Shown piece after piece: positions 1 to 5,748 of a DNA stretch of 8,345 nt. How positions within the stretch are numbered: position 1 is the stretch's first letter; the number at the start of each line of letters is the position of its first letter. The notes beneath the pieces are model-generated. The model had not been told where the DNA came from and searched no databases. It worked only from the letters and a program-made list of their open reading frames with translations. Source of the DNA: Candidatus Pacearchaeota archaeon (GTDB lineage: Archaea; Nanobdellota; Nanobdellia; Pacearchaeales; GW2011-AR1); contig NYZR01000008.1 of the NCBI GenBank assembly GCA_002687255.1, positions 29,771-38,115 on the forward strand, read 5' to 3'. Position numbers and translations under genes: made by a program.

Positions 1-1
1 T

Positions 2-2830
2 GGGAAGCAGGTGAAGGTGTTGACGCCGGAAGAGGGGAAGGTGGTGTTGCATCGATATCTTCGTGTGCCGTTGAAGTTGTGTCATCAGTATGTGCATAGT
101 TTGGGGACTGCTAAAGATCTTGGGGTGAAGTTGGAAGATCTGGAGAGGTTTGTGAAGAGAGAGGTTGAGCGGCGTGGTTTGAAGGGGAAGGAGGGATTGC
201 AAAGTCTGTTAGAATTGAAGGAGTTCGAGTTGCATACTCTTGGGAAAGATCGAATGAAGAAGAGAGAGTTGGAAGAGGGGGTGCGGGCGTTGAGAGGGTT
301 GTTGGGACAGTGGAAGTTTGTGCAGGCGTGGGCCGCTTATGAGAAGTTGAAGGAGAAGCAAGGGTATCTGGATTATGCTGATTTGCATCATGAGCTTTTG
401 GCTTTGTTTGAAGGCGGGTATAAACCTGGGTTCAAACAGGTGATTGTGGATGAGTTTCAGGATACGAATCGGGTGCAGCTGGATTTGGTTTTTGGGTTAG
501 CCCCAGGTTTGGCCACGACCTCCGGAGGGGACTCACAGGTTGAGACGGTCGTGGGCGCTCGTGGAGCAAGCTCCCCGGCGCCTCCAACTGTGGGGGCAGA
601 AGGAATCACAGTTGTAGGTGATCTAAATCAATCGATTTATCGGTTTAGGGGGGCGTATCAGGAGAATCTGAAATTGTTTCGGGAGCATTTTAAGATTGGG
701 GATGATCGAGTGTTTGCGTTGGATGTGTCGCATCGGTGTCCGAATACGGTTTTGAGGGCGGCGCATCGGTTGATTACGAAGAATTATGAAAAAGATGAAG
801 AGAGTTTTTTGGTCGAGAATGCTTCCGGGAGGGAAGGAGACAAAATAGCTGTTTTTGAAATGAAGAACGGGAAAGAGGAGGCTCGGAAAGTTGTTGAGCT
901 AGTAAAACAGAGTTTGGCTGAGGGTGTGCCGGCGGAGGAAATTGCTGTTCTTTTCAGAACGCATCAGCAGGGGCAGATTATTCGCCGGGCTCTTGAGCAG
1001 GCAGGGATTGGGTTTGTGGCGGTTGCTCAGCGGTCGTTGTTGGAGGATAGTTTGGTTCGGCAGGTTCGGGATTATCTGACTATTGTTTCTTTGCTGCGAG
1101 CGGGAGGGGTTGGTGGAGAGCAGGCTTGGTGGGATGTTGTTTATAGATTGGGGTTTCCTGAAGAGGATGTGATGCGGATTGGGAAATTGTTGAGAAGTAT
1201 TGGGGGAAATAATAGCCGTTCTGAAAATAGTAATAAAGAACGTGAGTATGTCTGTATTAGCGAGATTTTAATTAATGATCTTCCTGGTTTGCCGCTTTCT
1301 TCTTCGGGTCGTGTTCTTGCGAGGTTGTTGGTGAAGCGGTTGTCGGAGTTGCAGGAGTTTGAACATCGGGAACTAGGGGAGTTGGTGAAGGAGTGTTATC
1401 GAATTTGTGGCTTCGTTCAGGATGAGGATGATGATGAGAAGATGGCGGGGGCATTAGGTGCTTTTTATGAGTTAGCTCAGCATCATGAGGGATTGTATGG
1501 GCCTTTGCTCGGGAGCTTTTTGCAGTATTTGGATATTATGCAGGAACTTGGGGTTCGGTTGGAAGTTCCTGGAGTTGAGGAGGAAGGGGTTCGGGTGATG
1601 ACGTTGCATGCGACGAAGGGGTTGGAGTTTGAGCGGGTGATTATGACGAATATGGCGCAGAAGAGGTTTCCTTCGGAGCGGTGGGGTTCTGGGAGTTTGT
1701 TGCCTCCGGAGGTGTTGCCTGAGTTGTCTGGCCGTTTGGATGGAATTAATGATGAGGAAGTTGTTAGAGATTATGAGATTAGTCAGAATTTGCGGGATGA
1801 GCGGCGGTTGGCGTATGTGGCGATGACTCGGACGAAGAGGAAGTTGGTGATGACGTATGCGAGGCAGTATGGGGGGAAGAATCATTATCCTTCCAAGTTT
1901 CTTGAAGAGTTAGATGTTAAGGGAAGCAAGGAGTTCGATTATGAGGTGGATGCGGAGGAGAAATGGGTGGAGCCTGCTGTGTCTGGGAAATTATCATTTG
2001 GTCGGGTGTTGCAGTCTGGCGATGTTGAAGCAGCACTTGCTGCTTTGGTGCAGCAGGGTTCGGGGGAGCGAGTGAGTGTGCAGGAAAAGAAGACGCTTTC
2101 TCCGTCGGCGCTTTTGTTGTTTACGGAGTGTCAGAAGCAGTTTGAGTATAAGTATGTGTATCACATGCCTGAGCCGAAGTCGGTGCATTGGGAGGCGATG
2201 CAGTTGGGTTCTTTCGTGCATAAGGTTCTTGAAGAAGGGGTTGGGGCTCGGTTTCAGGATGTGACTCATTTTCTTGATTTGGCTCGGCAGAAAGTGCTTG
2301 AGGATGAGTGGTCTTCGGTGGAGTTGGGGGAGGCGGAGGGGATGATTAAGGTTTTCTTTTCTCGTTCAGGGGAGAGGTTGAAGGAGTTGGCTGAAGTTAA
2401 GACGGAGCAGCAGTTGCGGATGAAGTTGGCTGGTTTGGGTTTTCTTGGGTATGCTGATCGAGTGGATATTGCTGCTGATGGAAGTGTTGAGATTGTGGAT
2501 TATAAGACTGGCAGAGGTTTTATTCCGCCGAAGGCTCGGAATTGGCAGTTGGGATATTATGCTTTGGCTGCTGAGGCGAGTGGTTTGGGTCGAGTCAGGA
2601 GAGTGGTGTTGGATATGTTGCGGCAGGCGAAGCCTTTGAGTTTTGTTTTGGATGATGCTGGGAATGCGGTGGAGGAAGTGGATGGTCGGATGAAGTTTAA
2701 TGTTTATCAAGTTGAAGAGGAGTTGGTTCGGACTGCTCATGAGATTGGGAGAGCTTATAAGAATGGGTTTGTGGCTTGTGGGGCAGGGAGTTGCTCCTTC
2801 TGCGACCAATGGGTCTACGGAGAGAATTGA
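2..2830 (+). CDS. UvrD/Rep-type SF1 helicase fused to RecB/Cas4-like nuclease (5' partial)
   Basis: ATP-driven DNA helicase and nuclease, expected to act in DNA repair or recombination on broken or stalled DNA. Residues are numbered from the GTG at 11, but the frame is open to the left edge and the Q motif, Walker A and motif Ia are absent, so the real start lies upstream and perhaps 130-170 residues are missing. Visible motifs: II DEFQDTN (D147-E148), III VVGDLNQSIYRFRGA (201-215), IV around IAVLFRT (311-317), V TLHATKGLEFE (H533) and VI YVAMTRTK (R607). The C-terminal nuclease shows H737, D816 and the D830-Y-K832 pair of a PD-(D/E)XK fold. Four cysteines (C707, C923, C928, C931) are placed like an AddB/Cas4 iron-sulfur cluster, although the C-x4-C-x2-C spacing is unusual. 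An in-frame insert of about 36 residues (164-199) separates motifs II and III. The helicase-nuclease class is firm; the exact pathway is not. Confidence 0.93.
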   Translation, partial: GKQVKVLTPEEGKVVLHRYLRVPLKLCHQYVHSLGTAKDLGVKLEDLERFVKREVERRGLKGKEGLQSLLELKEFELHTLGKDRMKKRELEEGVRALRGLLGQWKFVQAWAAYEKLKEKQGYLDYADLHHELLALFEGGYKPGFKQVIVDEFQDTNRVQLDLVFGLAPGLATTSGGDSQVETVVGARGASSPAPPTVGAEGITVVGDLNQSIYRFRGAYQENLKLFREHFKIGDDRVFALDVSHRCPNTVLRAAHRLITKNYEKDEESFLVENASGREGDKIAVFEMKNGKEEARKVVELVKQSLAEGVPAEEIAVLFRTHQQGQIIRRALEQAGIGFVAVAQRSLLEDSLVRQVRDYLTIVSLLRAGGVGGEQAWWDVVYRLGFPEEDVMRIGKLLRSIGGNNSRSENSNKEREYVCISEILINDLPGLPLSSSGRVLARLLVKRLSELQEFEHRELGELVKECYRICGFVQDEDDDEKMAGALGAFYELAQHHEGLYGPLLGSFLQYLDIMQELGVRLEVPGVEEEGVRVMTLHATKGLEFERVIMTNMAQKRFPSERWGSGSLLPPEVLPELSGRLDGINDEEVVRDYEISQNLRDERRLAYVAMTRTKRKLVMTYARQYGGKNHYPSKFLEELDVKGSKEFDYEVDAEEKWVEPAVSGKLSFGRVLQSGDVEAALAALVQQGSGERVSVQEKKTLSPSALLLFTECQKQFEYKYVYHMPEPKSVHWEAMQLGSFVHKVLEEGVGARFQDVTHFLDLARQKVLEDEWSSVELGEAEGMIKVFFSRSGERLKELAEVKTEQQLRMKLAGLGFLGYADRVDIAADGSVEIVDYKTGRGFIPPKARNWQLGYYALAAEASGLGRVRRVVLDMLRQAKPLSFVLDDAGNAVEEVDGRMKFNVYQVEEELVRTAHEIGRAYKNGFVACGAGSCSFCDQWVYGEN
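500..607. mobile_element. in-frame C-rich palindromic insert inside the helicase gene
   Basis: UvrD relatives have only a few residues between motif II and the VVGD strand of motif III; here about 36 codons rich in A, G, P, S and T intervene. The stretch is much richer in C than the G+T-rich gene around it. It folds: GCCCCA (500-505) opposes TGGGGGC (591-597) with one bulge; CCACGACC (513-520) pairs perfectly with GGTCGTGG (547-554) and encloses CTCA/TGAG (532-535/541-544); GGCGC (554-558) pairs with GCGCC (578-582) around GGAG-CAAG-CTCC (563-574). A length that is a multiple of three plus nested palindromes resembles protein-coding palindromic elements such as the RPEs known from Rickettsia. 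Boundaries are approximate and the mobile nature is inference. Confidence 0.5.
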
Positions 2831-2845
2831 ATTGGTCGCAAATTT

Positions 2846-2865
2846 CGAGAAAAAAGTTTAAATAC
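2846..2865 (+). promoter_or_regulatory. archaeal BRE/TATA promoter of the toxin-antitoxin operon
   Basis: A purine-rich BRE-like stretch CGAGAAAAAAG (2846-2856) runs into the TATA-like box TTTAAATA (2857-2864). Its centre lies about 26 nt before the ATG at 2887, so transcription should begin at or within a few bases of the start codon, giving a leaderless mRNA. The only other sequence upstream is the end of the helicase gene, which supports an independent transcript for the toxin-antitoxin pair. Confidence 0.65.
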
Positions 2866-2882
2866 TATGGGTTTCTATAGTA
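2863..2882. promoter_or_regulatory. candidate operator: inverted repeat at the transcription start of the TA operon
   Basis: TACTAT (2863-2868) and ATAGTA (2877-2882) form a perfect 6-bp inverted repeat with an 8-bp spacer. In addition the heptamer ACTATGG occurs twice (2864-2870 and 2884-2890). The repeat lies between the TATA box and the ATG, where a bound repressor would block the polymerase. Ribbon-helix-helix antitoxins commonly repress their own operons by binding such repeats; that this one does so is inference. Confidence 0.4.
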
Positions 2883-2886
2883 AACT

Positions 2887-3144
2887 ATGGTTACGACCAT
2901 ACAGGTAGATGAGAATGTGAAGGCGATGTTGGATAAGCTGAAAGTGCATCATCGTGAGAGTTATAATGAATTGCTGCTGCGGATGGCCGAGGGATTTTCT
3001 GATGCGGATAAGGAGAGTTTAGTTGCGACGCTTGAGGTGCTTTCAAGTCCAGAGACGATGCGGAATATTGCTGAGGGGTTGGAGGCTTATGAACGAGGCG
3101 AGGGGAAGACTCTTAAGGAAGTGAAGAAGGAATTGAGGTTGTAA
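2887..3144 (+). CDS. ribbon-helix-helix antitoxin of a RelE/ParE-type TA pair
   Basis: Small 85-residue protein expected to neutralise the toxin encoded right behind it and to repress the operon. The N-terminus looks like a ribbon-helix-helix DNA-binding domain: strand VTTIQV (2-7), helix 9-19 (ENVKAMLDKLK) and helix 24-34 (ESYNELLLRMA). The C-terminal part (about 55-85), with EGLEAYERGEG and KTLKEVKKEL, is a charged helical segment like the toxin-wrapping tails of RelB-type antitoxins. ATG 2887 is placed at the predicted transcription start. Its stop is one base from the toxin start, so the two are surely one operon. The overall role is well supported by context plus fold; the exact antitoxin family is not certain. 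Confidence 0.82.
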   Translation: MVTTIQVDENVKAMLDKLKVHHRESYNELLLRMAEGFSDADKESLVATLEVLSSPETMRNIAEGLEAYERGEGKTLKEVKKELRL

Positions 3145-3145
3145 G

Positions 3146-3421
3146 ATGCATGGTCTGATTGTTGAGGATGCTGCTGAGCGTTTTTTGAAGAAGTTGGATA
3201 GGCATGAGCAGGAAAGAGTTGTTGCTAAGTTAGAGGATTTGCAGAAGAACCCTCGGTTGGGGAAACCTCTTGTCGGTAATCTTGCTGGTTTATGGGAGTT
3301 GAGGGTTGGTTCTCTTCGGGCTATCTACAAAGTTGTTGAGCAGGAGCTTGTGATTTTGGTCTTGGATCTTGATTATCGGAAGCGAGTGTTTGGTCGGAAG
3401 TGGAAGAAGAGGAAGAGGTGA
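3146..3421 (+). CDS. RelE/ParE-superfamily toxin
   Basis: A 91-residue basic protein of the RelE/ParE fold. RelE members cut mRNA on the ribosome, whereas ParE members poison gyrase; sequence alone does not decide which. Family hallmarks are an N-terminal helix pair (7-35), the LGKPL turn (38-42), GLWELRVGSLRAIYKV (48-63) and the terminal strand VLDLDYRKRVFG (72-83). Many homologues carry HR in the last motif where this protein has DYRKRVF. Candidate catalytic or RNA-contacting residues are K40, R53, R58, R78, R80 and the basic tail (84-91). It starts one base after the antitoxin stop, a usual antitoxin-first order. The usual family length is 85-95, so the gene appears intact. Confidence 0.85.
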   Translation: MHGLIVEDAAERFLKKLDRHEQERVVAKLEDLQKNPRLGKPLVGNLAGLWELRVGSLRAIYKVVEQELVILVLDLDYRKRVFGRKWKKRKR

Positions 3422-3422
3422 G

Positions 3423-3437
3423 GGTTTTTGTTTTTGT
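3423..3437 (+). terminator. T-rich archaeal terminator after the toxin gene
   Basis: Immediately after the toxin stop codon the plus strand reads GGTTTTTGTTTTTGTG, two T5 runs separated by one G and with no stem needed. Archaeal RNA polymerase ends transcription at such T tracts. The next gene has its own promoter about 25 nt further on, which fits a transcript end here. Confidence 0.5.
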
Positions 3438-3454
3438 GATGAATGGGTGTATGG

Positions 3455-3470
3455 GGGTTAGTTTTTATAA
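3455..3470 (+). promoter_or_regulatory. TATA promoter of the beta-lactamase-like hydrolase
   Basis: TTTTTATAA (3462-3470) follows a G-rich BRE-like stretch. Its centre is about 25 nt before the ATG at 3491, the same distance as in the other promoters of this window. It therefore argues that the gene begins at 3491 and not at the in-frame ATG at 3443, which lies upstream of the box. Confidence 0.5.
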
Positions 3471-3490
3471 TCTCTTTCTGTTGGTGGTTC

Positions 3491-4378
3491 ATGAAAATGA
3501 AGAGTGTGAAAGAATTAATTAAGAAATACAAATTTCCTGTAAGTGTGGCTGTTGTTCGGGATGGGAAGATTTCTGAGCAATCTCAGGTGCATTGTCGGCG
3601 GGGGGAGAGGTTTCAGGCCGCTTCGATTTCTAAGCCGGTGGCTGCGCTGGTGGTGTTGAAACTCGTTCAGATGCGCAAGTTAGATTTGAACAAGGATGTG
3701 AATGACTATCTGAAAGGTTGGAAGGTTACTGATAAGAAAGGGGCTGTGGTGAAAGTGACATTGCGTCAGTTGCTTTCTCACACTGCCGGACTGAACACAG
3801 CAGGTTTTCCAGGATATGCACAAGGTGCGAGGTTGCCGAGTTTGCGGCAGATTCTTGATGGCTCTGAGCCGTGCAATACAGGAAGGGTTTATGTTGAAGG
3901 AGTTCCTGGGAAAAATTATTCTTATTCTGGTGGAGGGTATATGATCATTCAGAAGATTCTTGAGGATGTTACTGGGATGTCTTTTGATCGTTTGGCTAAA
4001 AGGTATGTTCTTGATCCTCTGGGCATGAGGCATTCTTCCTTTCGATTACGATCTTTGAAAGGAACAAAGAAATATCCAGAAAAAGCCGCTGCTGGATTGT
4101 GGACGACTTCTGAGGATCTAGCTAAGCTTTTGATTGGGATTCAGTCTGGGAAAGTTGTTTCTAAGAGCATGTTGATTCCTGTTGCGAAAGCTGAGAAGGG
4201 GTTTGTTGGGTTTGGGTTGTTCCTTTCTAAAGATAAGAAAAGGTTTTCTCATACGGGACATAATCATAAATTTACTAGTAAGATAATTGGTTCTCTGCGA
4301 GGGGGAGTTGGTGCGGTTTATCTTGCTCATTCCGATGAGAGATTGGATGTTGCTGATAGAACCTTTGGGAATCAGTAA
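3491..4378 (+). CDS. serine beta-lactamase-like hydrolase (class C / PBP4*-type fold)
   Basis: Penicillin-binding-protein-type serine hydrolase of the broad family that includes class C beta-lactamases, D-peptidases and esterases. The nucleophile motif is S45-I-S-K48, the Tyr motif is Y145-S-G-G-G-Y150, where Asn of the classic YxN is replaced by Gly, and the third motif is H254-T-G256 in place of KTG. The LRQLLSHTAGL segment and RYVLDPLGM are family signatures. Length is 295 residues, a little short for the family, with no C-terminal extra domain. I chose ATG 3491 because a TATA box sits 25 nt upstream and GGTGG precedes it; ATG 3443 would add 16 residues (MGVWGLVFIISFCWWF) that could be read as a membrane anchor. 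Archaea lack murein, so the likely substrate is an ester, amide or a foreign cell-wall peptide. Substrate unknown. Confidence 0.87.
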   Translation: MKMKSVKELIKKYKFPVSVAVVRDGKISEQSQVHCRRGERFQAASISKPVAALVVLKLVQMRKLDLNKDVNDYLKGWKVTDKKGAVVKVTLRQLLSHTAGLNTAGFPGYAQGARLPSLRQILDGSEPCNTGRVYVEGVPGKNYSYSGGGYMIIQKILEDVTGMSFDRLAKRYVLDPLGMRHSSFRLRSLKGTKKYPEKAAAGLWTTSEDLAKLLIGIQSGKVVSKSMLIPVAKAEKGFVGFGLFLSKDKKRFSHTGHNHKFTSKIIGSLRGGVGAVYLAHSDERLDVADRTFGNQ

Positions 4379-4379
4379 G

Positions 4380-4390
4380 CTTTAAAAAGC
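4380..4390 (+). promoter_or_regulatory. TATA promoter of the rpo7-spt4-ribosomal protein operon
   Basis: TTTAAAAAG (4381-4389) begins directly after the hydrolase stop codon. Its centre lies 25 nt before the ATG of rpo7 at 4410, so the transcript is predicted to be leaderless. No other convincing TATA box was seen in the short junctions until 6723, so this promoter probably drives all seven genes to rps27ae. Confidence 0.6.
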
Positions 4391-4409
4391 GATTTCTGCA
4401 CAGATAGTT

Positions 4410-5045
4410 ATGTTTTATCTAGCTGAAGTCGAAGATCATGTTCGTGTGGAGCCGAAGCATTTCGGGCTGCCGACGCAGGAGGCTGTGCAGACGCAGTTGA
4501 ATGAGAGTTATGTAGATAGTATCGATAAGGAATTGGGGTTTGTTATCGGTGTTATCAGTGTTGATGGTGTGGAGGAGGGAGTGTTGATTCCTGGAGATGG
4601 TGCTGCTTTCTATAGGTCTGTGTTTACGTTGCTTATCTGGAAGCCGGAGTTGCATGAGTTGATGTATGGAACGGTTGCGGAGATTGCGAACTTCGGGGCG
4701 TTTATGCAGATTGGGCCTGCGCAGGGGATGATTCATATTAGTCAGACGATGGAGGATTATGTTTCTGTTTCGAAGACAGGAACTTTGTCTGGTAAAGCGA
4801 GCAAGAGGAATTTGGCTAAGGGTGATGATTGTCTTGCTAGAATTGTTGCGATTAGTTATAAGGGTGATGATCCGAAGATTGGATTGACCATGAGACAGAG
4901 TGGGTTGGGGAAGTTGGAGTGGTTGACGGAAGATAAGAATAAGGCGAAGAAGAGTGCTGCTCGGGCGGCTAAGAGCGAGGAGAAAGATGCTAAGGGTAAG
5001 GGCGGGGCTAAAGGTGGTGGGAAGAAGGATGGGGGGAAGAAGTAA
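4410..5045 (+). CDS. rpo7: DNA-directed RNA polymerase subunit Rpo7 (RpoE')
   Basis: Stalk subunit of archaeal RNA polymerase, equivalent to eukaryotic Rpb7. With Rpo4 it forms the stalk that binds nascent RNA and helps open-complex formation and termination. Residues 1-78 are the tip domain (YLAEVEDHVRVEP start, GDGAAFYRSVFTLL). Residues 80-163 are an S1 RNA-binding domain (GTVAEIANFGAFMQIGP, GMIHISQTMEDYV, ARIVAIS, IGLTMRQ), followed by GLGKLEWL, which is typical of archaeal Rpo7. The family is usually about 180-190 residues; this one has a K/A/G-rich tail (about 176-211) ending GGKKDGGKK. The start is supported by a TATA box 25 nt upstream. It heads an operon, and the following ORF X begins one base after its stop. 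The 3' end lies in a perfect direct repeat shared with the end of ORF X. Confidence 0.96.
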   Translation: MFYLAEVEDHVRVEPKHFGLPTQEAVQTQLNESYVDSIDKELGFVIGVISVDGVEEGVLIPGDGAAFYRSVFTLLIWKPELHELMYGTVAEIANFGAFMQIGPAQGMIHISQTMEDYVSVSKTGTLSGKASKRNLAKGDDCLARIVAISYKGDDPKIGLTMRQSGLGKLEWLTEDKNKAKKSAARAAKSEEKDAKGKGGAKGGGKKDGGKK

Positions 5046-5052
5046 GATGGGT
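5029..5052 (+). repeat. 24-bp perfect direct repeat, copy 1 (rpo7 end / ORF X start)
   Basis: The 24 bases here are identical to those at 5285-5308 and include GGGGGGAAGAAGTAAGATGG. The copy covers the last codons of rpo7 (GGKK plus stop) and the first codons of ORF X (ATG GGT). The two copies are 256 bp apart, so they bracket ORF X exactly. Confidence 0.85.
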
Positions 5053-5301
5053 GTTGGAAGCGTATTTTACGTCATCGATGATCGAGGAGAGGTTTCTGGG
5101 CCCTTGCCTTTGTCAGTAGTTCCTCGTGATGAATTTGATCTTCATGGGTCTATTGTTGGCCGACCCACAGAGTCTCCTGAGACATATTTGGGTCGTGTTC
5201 CTGTTGAGGATGTTTCTTCTCGGGTAGCGAGTGCAGGCGGTTCTAAGCATTATGCTGCTTATACTCTTCGTTCTGTGAATGGAAATGGGGGGAAGAAGTA
5301 A
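5047..5301 (+). CDS. unrecognised 84-residue protein (ORF X) in the RNA polymerase operon
   Basis: I do not recognise this protein. It begins MGVGSVFYVIDDRGEVSG and ends with YTLRSVNGNGGKK. It has no cysteine, no membrane segment and no signal peptide, so it is probably a small soluble, partly strand-rich protein; the middle is rich in P, S, D, R and V. It starts one base after the rpo7 stop and ends one base before ORF Y, and its codon use matches the neighbours, so it is very likely translated. There is no clear Shine-Dalgarno close to the ATG, consistent with coupling to rpo7 translation. The gene sits exactly between two copies of a 24-bp repeat, which suggests gain by duplication or insertion. 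Its C-terminus GGKK duplicates that of Rpo7 because of the repeat. Confidence 0.6.
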   Translation: MGVGSVFYVIDDRGEVSGPLPLSVVPRDEFDLHGSIVGRPTESPETYLGRVPVEDVSSRVASAGGSKHYAAYTLRSVNGNGGKK

Positions 5302-5308
5302 GATGGGT
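5285..5308 (+). repeat. 24-bp perfect direct repeat, copy 2 (ORF X end / ORF Y start)
   Basis: Identical to 5029-5052, and spanning GGKK plus stop of ORF X and ATG GGT of ORF Y. Both copies carry the same gene junction in the same register, so deleting one copy with the intervening sequence would leave rpo7 directly followed by ORF Y. Confidence 0.85.
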
Positions 5309-5572
5309 CTTGTGATTCTTTGTAAGGGGATGAGTTATATTGTTTATTCTGCGAATGATTCTAATGGTCAACCGGATTCGGTGAGGCCTGATCAGCATAA
5401 TGAGCGAGTGGCTGGAGATCAGGGGCTAATTATTAGTGATGGTGCACTTAAGCTTTATGGGCCTTCTGTTCCTTCTGATGAGAAAGGGGGGAATCGACCT
5501 TTGGAGGGATCAAAGATTCCTCGGGCAGGTAAACTCCAGTTACGGACTGGAAGGGGGTTTACCTATGGCTAA
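5303..5572 (+). CDS. unrecognised 89-residue protein (ORF Y) overlapping spt4
   Basis: I do not recognise this protein. From ATG 5303 it reads MGLVILCKGMSYIVYSANDS, then a polar, G/D/S/P-rich region with LIISDGALKLYGPS and a C-terminus KLQLRTGRGFTYG. No transmembrane or catalytic motif is visible. It begins one base after ORF X and its last 8 bases overlap the start of spt4 (ATG 5565, stop 5570-5572), an arrangement that favours translational coupling. An alternative start is ATG 5330, preceded by AAGGGG, which would give MSYIVYSA at the N-terminus. The last third of the gene also forms the hairpin that carries the spt4 ribosome binding site, so part of its sequence is constrained by RNA structure. 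A very weak resemblance to ORF X (Y-hydrophobic start, then a VxPRD/VRPDQ stretch) is not enough to claim homology. Confidence 0.58.
   Translation: MGLVILCKGMSYIVYSANDSNGQPDSVRPDQHNERVAGDQGLIISDGALKLYGPSVPSDEKGGNRPLEGSKIPRAGKLQLRTGRGFTYG
5527..5567 (+). promoter_or_regulatory. hairpin with the spt4 Shine-Dalgarno in its bulge
   Basis: AGGTAAAC (5527-5534) pairs perfectly with GTTTACCT (5557-5564), and TCCAGT (5535-5540) pairs perfectly with ACTGGA (5546-5551) around the 5-base loop TACGG. The right side has a 5-base bulge AGGGG (5552-5556), and the outer stem ends directly at the ATG of spt4 (5565). The bulge and its flanks (GGAAGGGGG, 5549-5557) are the only Shine-Dalgarno-like sequence before that ATG. 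The fold would limit initiation on spt4 until ribosomes finishing ORF Y open it. Fourteen paired bases in 38 nt is well beyond chance; the regulatory role is inference. Confidence 0.6.
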
Positions 5573-5747
5573 AGAAAAGGCATGCAAGCAGTGTAAGGCG
5601 ATTTATGAGGGGGCGAAGTGTCCGAAATGCGGTTCGACAGAAGGGAATGAACATTTTACTGGGCGAGTTGATGTTATTGATCCTAAGGGTGAGCTCGCTA
5701 AGAAGATTGGTGTGAATGAGAAAGGAGTGTATGCTATTCGGTCTTGA
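5565..5747 (+). CDS. spt4: transcription elongation factor Spt4 (RNA polymerase subunit E'')
   Basis: Small zinc protein that pairs with Spt5 to form the clamp-bridging elongation factor which keeps RNA polymerase processive. The 60 residues begin MAKEKACKQC and show a four-cysteine zinc site C7-x2-C10 ... C19-x2-C22. The family continuation FTGRVDVIDP and the end KIGVNEKGVYAIRS are both standard for archaeal Spt4. Length fits the family (about 60-65). The start at 5565 overlaps the end of ORF Y by 8 bases and lies just behind a hairpin. Position next to rpo7 and rps24e matches the conserved archaeal cluster, in which spt4 usually follows rpo7 closely; here two extra ORFs intervene. Confidence 0.95.
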   Translation: MAKEKACKQCKAIYEGAKCPKCGSTEGNEHFTGRVDVIDPKGELAKKIGVNEKGVYAIRS

Positions 5748-5748
5748 T

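Noticed and set aside
11..13. GTG at 11 as the helicase start
   Set aside because: The frame is open to the window edge, there is no ribosome binding site, and essential upstream helicase motifs (Walker A) would be missing.
1199..1281. A+T-richer patch of the helicase (residues about 399-425) as a second inserted element
   Set aside because: It has no inverted repeats and reads as a plausible polar linker; variable linkers are common between UvrD subdomains.
1472..1885. 137-codon minus-strand frame opposite the helicase
   Set aside because: Its composition (Arg, His, Pro, Leu) is what the antisense of a G+T-biased gene gives, and the plus frame holds helicase motifs V and VI.
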